Assembly (NCBI GenBank): GCA_025459175.1
Contig: JALORC010000045.1
Coordinates: 1-64,000, forward strand
Direction of reading: 5' to 3'
Source of the DNA: Planctomycetota bacterium
GTDB taxonomy: Bacteria > Planctomycetota > UBA1135 > UBA2386
DNA: 64,000 bases
Under the pieces are notes generated by a model. That model did not search any database. It was not told the DNA's origin and was given only the letters and a program-made list of their open reading frames with translations. Position numbers and translations under genes: made by a program. Positions 60,870 through 64,000 of the stretch are shown piece by piece (position 1 is the first letter of the stretch; each line of letters opens with the position of its first letter).

Positions 60870-61191
60870 CAGCGGTCTGCCACCGCGGCGGGAGTCCGCT
60901 GTGCGCGGAGGTGGAGGGGTTCTCGCTGCACGCTGGCGCGTGGGTGTCGGCTCGCGATCGTGGGAAGCTGGAGAAGCTGTGCCGGTACGCCGCCCGGCCG
61001 GCAGTTGCGGAGTCGCTGCTGGTGGAGCTGAGCGATGGGCGGATCGGTTATGCGCTCAAGAAGCGCTGGCGTGACGGCGCGACGGCGGTGGTGATGACGA
61101 AGGCGGTGCTGATGGAGCGGCTTTGCGCGCTGGTGCCAAAGCCGAGGAAGCACCTGGTGACGTATCGTGGGGTGCTGGCACCAGCGTCGGG
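60870..61191 (+). pseudogene. IS91-family transposase internal fragment
   Basis: Open in one frame: PLCAEVEGFSLHAGAWVSAR, LEKLCRYAARPAVAES, ELSDGRIGYALKKRWRDG, LCALVPKPRKHLVTYRGVLAP. It matches 50053..50348 and retains the two bases missing there (LCRYAARPA), so it shows the unshifted sequence. Relative to the first copy the region before GFSLHAG is shortened, and similarity ends at about 61190. Both ends of the transposase are lacking. Confidence 0.8.
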
Positions 61192-61365
61192 CTGTCGCGG
61201 TGCGCACCGGCGAGACGACGGAGATCGAGTGGCGGCTGCCGGCCAACTGGTGAAGTCGCGCAGTCGCCGACGACCGGCGAAGCCATGTTGCCGGCACCAC
61301 CGCGCACCTCGGCGCGCTCCGGCCGGTGTTGGCGGAACGCGCTGCCACTCGATCGCAGGCCGCGC

Positions 61366-62520
61366 TCAGCGAATCGTGCCACCGACCACGGTCGATGCGC
61401 GAATCGTGGCGCCGACCACCTGCACCGCCTGCAACCACACTTCCACCCCGACCAACCCGACCACGTTCGGCACGTTCACCGTGGTCGACAACGTGCCACC
61501 CGCGGGTGGCACGCCGATCGCCACGGTGAACAACTGGGCTGCATCACCGAACAGCGGCTCGACGATCGGGGGCACGATGCTGGAGCCGCGCCGGAACCCA
61601 CCGACGATGCCCATCAGGTCCTGAGCAGTGCCAGCCTGCGCCGTCGCGGTGAACGTCGCGCCGAGGATCGGAGTGCCCGTGGACGTGATGCCGACCATCT
61701 CCTCGGCCAGATGGAAGCCGGAGGACGTCCCGGCCAGATATCCATCGACAACGACGGTGCGCGCAATCGACATGGTGCCGGTTGCTTGGATCGCGACCTT
61801 ACCGGGGAACGGTGGAACATGGCCGCCACTCACATTGCAGTCCGTCAGCCTCATCACGCCAGCCGTCTGGTGGATGCCAACGGATGCCTGCACATAAGTG
61901 AGAATGGGGTTGCCCGAGCCGTAGGGCACGTAGGTGACTCCATTGCCACCGGCAATGCTGCAATGCGACACGAGGACCTCGCCTCCCGACTGTACGAGTG
62001 CTCGACTCGAGGGCATCTGAATGACCGACAGGTCCTCGGCACGCTTTCCATACAGGCTGGAGTCGGTGACCCAGCACCGGCCACCGCTGACTGCCAAGGA
62101 GCCCGCGAAGCGCTGGATCACGACCTCTCCGCCCCGAACGTCCACGACACTCCCGCCCGAGCTGGTGGGCCCGGCCTGGCTGCTGATTGCCGAGAGCTCG
62201 ACCAGGCCACCGAGGATCAGGAGGGTGTTGGAGAATCCCAGGCCCGGATGGCTCAGCACGACATCCACCAGACTCGCCTTCTGACCTTGCGGAACCTGGA
62301 AGGTGGGGTTGGAGACGGACGCGCCCCTGCCGAGGATCGTCACCCCCTTGTTCACCGTCACGGGTCCATAGGATCCCCCGGCCGCGAGTACGAGGATGTC
62401 GCCGGGTGAAGCCTGGCTGAGGAATGAGGCGAGATTGCCACCCAGGGGCACATTCCAGGTCGCTTGGCAAAGAACCGTGGGCGCCATCAGCAACACGACG
62501 AGAGAGGAACGCTTAAGCAT
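61366..62520 (-). CDS. Secreted beta-helix-like protein
   Basis: A 384-residue protein; ATG 62520 precedes a signal peptide (SLVVLLMAPTVLCQ). Early residues read PGDILVLAAGGSYGPVTVNKGVTILG, the typical start of right-handed parallel beta-helix proteins (pectate-lyase-like fold), followed by short repeated strands with Gly/Ser turns (GGEVVIQRFAGSLAVSGGRCWV, GGEVLVSHCSIAGG). The C-terminus (VGLVGVEVWLQAVQVVG) is the planctomycete exported-protein ending. No catalytic residues identified; polysaccharide binding or a structural role is possible. It is divergent from the last gene of the window. Confidence 0.8.
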   Translation of the reverse strand: MLKRSSLVVLLMAPTVLCQATWNVPLGGNLASFLSQASPGDILVLAAGGSYGPVTVNKGVTILGRGASVSNPTFQVPQGQKASLVDVVLSHPGLGFSNTLLILGGLVELSAISSQAGPTSSGGSVVDVRGGEVVIQRFAGSLAVSGGRCWVTDSSLYGKRAEDLSVIQMPSSRALVQSGGEVLVSHCSIAGGNGVTYVPYGSGNPILTYVQASVGIHQTAGVMRLTDCNVSGGHVPPFPGKVAIQATGTMSIARTVVVDGYLAGTSSGFHLAEEMVGITSTGTPILGATFTATAQAGTAQDLMGIVGGFRRGSSIVPPIVEPLFGDAAQLFTVAIGVPPAGGTLSTTVNVPNVVGLVGVEVWLQAVQVVGATIRASTVVGGTIR

Positions 62521-62563
62521 GCCGTGAGCATGCCTGCTCCGCATTGGGTAGTCCATCCCCTCT

Positions 62564-62588
62564 GGTTCCGGTTGGTCCGGCACCGCGG
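62564..62588 (+). repeat. Putative IS91-like right end, copy 3 (diverged)
   Basis: GGTTGGTCCGGCACCGCGG is a diverged version of the motif at 50940 and 54611, again directly followed by CTTG. It lies in the 125-base divergent gap between 62520 and 62646. Confidence 0.45.
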
Positions 62589-62645
62589 CTTGTGTCGCCC
62601 ATCGCCGAACCGGCCGCCAGCTGTAGCGTTGGCGATGTGTTGTCC

Positions 62646-64000
62646 ATGCATGCCCGCGGCATCGCTTGCTGGTTCACGTTCGCCCTGCGGATCAGCTGCC
62701 TCGTGGCGCAGGAGCCAGAGCTGGCGCGCCTGCTGCGCCTGGGGCCGGTGCCTGATGGACCAACGGTCGTGATCCTGCCAGACGGAGCACGCGGCATGCA
62801 GCATTTGGCCGACTCGGCTTCCCTGGTGGTTCTACAGATCGACGCGGCAACCCCCGCCCACATCGTCACCTCGGTGCTGCATACCGCCTCGGCGAAGGGA
62901 GTGCGCAGCGCGCACTTTCTCGCCACGTTGCCGGATGGCTCCGTCGGCGCGTTCGCGCTGGCGCTGCCGGGCGAGCTGATGTCGGAACTCACGCTGTCTT
63001 TGCGCGCCCACCACCAGCGCCAAGGCGTTCCCCCGAGCAGCGCCCTCCCCGTGCTGCAGTCCTTGCGGCAAGGTTGGGAACGCACCGCTGGCCGACGGTT
63101 CGCGCTCGACCTCGAAGTGCCGCAGGACGCGACTTGGCAGCAGGTGCTGACTCTGCTCGGGGTTGCTGCCGAGGCCGGGATCTCGAGTGTCGTTCCACGC
63201 ACCGTGCAGACCACGCCTGTGGCCCCGCCGAAGGAGCTCGCTTTGGATCTCGTCGGTGCGATACGCGCCCAGATCTTGGCTACACCCGCTGCCTCACCGC
63301 GACCGGTTCTGGCCACCAATATCCACGGTTGCAGTTTGTCCCCGCTGCCGCTGTACGGGCCGGCGCCCTGCTTCCCCGGGGGTTCCACACCAACGGGTCT
63401 GCCGCCCTGGCTGGAGCCCGAACCGCGAGGGCCACGTCATTGGTGGGTCCGCCAGCAGCGCTCTGATGGCGCCTTCGTCGACGACAGCGGCCAGGTCGAC
63501 GTCGAGGCGGTGAGCCTCGTGGCGCTGATGATCCTCGGCGATGGCAACACCCTGGATTCGGGCATCTATCGTCGCGAGCTACAGCGATGTATCGGCTGGA
63601 TGGTGGCCAACCAACGCACCGACGGCAATTTCGAGGACTTTGCCGCCGGATCGATCCAGCGGCACGCACAGGCAACATGGGTACTCGTCGAGGCCGCTGG
63701 CCGATCGGCGAGCGGGGACTTGCTGCGGCTGCCGGCCTCAGCCGCGCTGCGTTGGTTGCTGGCGGCACGGCAGGCTGACGGGGTGTTCGGTGTCTCGCGT
63801 GAGGGCTCGAGTGATCCGGTTGCCACGGCATGGGCGGTATCGGCGATTGCGGCAGCCGAGCGCTTCGACTTCGACGTGCCGCATCGCCCCGCCATGTTCA
63901 TTGACTGGTACGACCGCCACGGCTCGGACGGGCCACTGGCCGCGGCCGCCGAACTGCATTCCCGTGTCGTCGCCGGCCAGGACCCCGAGGTGGTCCCGCG
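62646..64000 (+). CDS. ExbD-like plus squalene-cyclase-like repeat protein (3' truncated)
   Basis: This frame is open from ATG 62646 to the window edge (451 codons, no stop), so the ORF track omitted it. The N-terminus is signal-like (CWFTFALRISCLVAQEPE). Around 160-190 the sequence DLEVPQDATWQQVLTLLGVA and EAGISSVV resembles the soluble domain of ExbD/TolR-like proteins. From about 280 the pattern is that of alpha/alpha-toroid prenyltransferase or squalene-oxidase repeats: WWVRQQRSDGAF, VEAVSLVALMILGDGNTLDS, CIGWMVANQRTDGNFED and WLLAARQADGVFG. Planctomycetes carry similar combinations of uncertain function, likely not terpene cyclases. Divergent from the beta-helix gene. Confidence 0.75.
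   Translation, partial: MHARGIACWFTFALRISCLVAQEPELARLLRLGPVPDGPTVVILPDGARGMQHLADSASLVVLQIDAATPAHIVTSVLHTASAKGVRSAHFLATLPDGSVGAFALALPGELMSELTLSLRAHHQRQGVPPSSALPVLQSLRQGWERTAGRRFALDLEVPQDATWQQVLTLLGVAAEAGISSVVPRTVQTTPVAPPKELALDLVGAIRAQILATPAASPRPVLATNIHGCSLSPLPLYGPAPCFPGGSTPTGLPPWLEPEPRGPRHWWVRQQRSDGAFVDDSGQVDVEAVSLVALMILGDGNTLDSGIYRRELQRCIGWMVANQRTDGNFEDFAAGSIQRHAQATWVLVEAAGRSASGDLLRLPASAALRWLLAARQADGVFGVSREGSSDPVATAWAVSAIAAAERFDFDVPHRPAMFIDWYDRHGSDGPLAAAAELHSRVVAGQDPEVVP

Larger units (their letters stand above)
60714..61365. other. Composite debris: large-gene 3' end, IS91 transposase piece, unrelated tail
   Basis: These 652 bases hold no intact gene. In order: 109 bases matching the 3' end of the large carboxypeptidase-regulatory gene, 28 bases unlike the other copies, about 320 bases of IS91-like transposase, and a short frame VAVRTGETTEIEWRLPANW plus stop that looks like the end of another carboxypeptidase-regulatory gene. 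The last ~110 bases before 61366 are unassigned. Confidence 0.7.

Noticed and set aside
60689-61624. 311-residue plus-strand ORF as one gene
   Set aside because: It is a chance fusion of a gene-end fragment, a transposase piece and antisense sequence of the beta-helix gene.

Overview
The window reads as a high-GC chromosomal segment from a member of the Planctomycetota. This is inferred from three things: many secreted or lipid-anchored proteins with carboxypeptidase-regulatory-like beta-sandwich repeats; the characteristic short C-terminal domain of planctomycete exported proteins (ends of the genes at 2..604, 18292..19560 and 61366..62520); and frequent starts without a Shine-Dalgarno sequence. 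I see no rRNA, tRNA or CRISPR array. The GC-rich sequence opens long shadow ORFs in wrong frames, and these were ignored.

Left part (1-15.5 kb, mostly conserved functions): a truncated secreted protein; two small lipoproteins; a five-gene cluster joined by 4-base stop/start overlaps (cyclodeaminase-like folate enzyme, phosphoglycerate mutase GpmI, M28 peptidase, a large lipoprotein, a lipoprotein with two retropepsin-like domains); a histidine-kinase-like protein lacking an obvious ATPase; a convergent MoxR / DUF58 / transglutaminase set; and an ornithine-cyclodeaminase-type enzyme (TIGR00300-like) with a GTG start close behind a -10-like hexamer.

Middle part (15.6-46 kb): mostly exported or regulatory planctomycete genes. 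These include carboxypeptidase-regulatory-like proteins, a double-zinc-ribbon membrane protein and a displaced 141-bp copy of part of its gene, a LamG-like gene broken by an in-frame TAA, a quinone-oxidoreductase-like enzyme, a PAS/histidine kinase/receiver hybrid, a secreted DUF4034-like protein with an internal duplication, a metzincin-like protease, an atypical protein kinase, a cysteine-dioxygenase-like enzyme, a repeat lipoprotein, and an NtrY-like kinase followed by a lower-GC secreted protein.

Right part (46-64 kb): a mosaic accessory region. A 1258-residue carboxypeptidase-regulatory protein runs into a 5'-truncated, frameshifted IS91-family (Y2) transposase remnant whose right edge abuts the 3' half of an alanine racemase gene. 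Pieces of the same large gene recur at 57.2 kb and 60.7 kb, the latter again joined to transposase sequence. A short putative element end recurs at 50.9, 54.6, 62.6 and, more weakly, 21.0 kb. Between these lie a Kelch/SUMF1 protein, another carboxypeptidase-regulatory protein, an exported protein, a two-domain retropepsin lipoprotein and a beta-helix-like protein. An open-ended gene (ExbD-like segment plus squalene-cyclase-like repeats) runs off the right edge and is missing from the ORF track.
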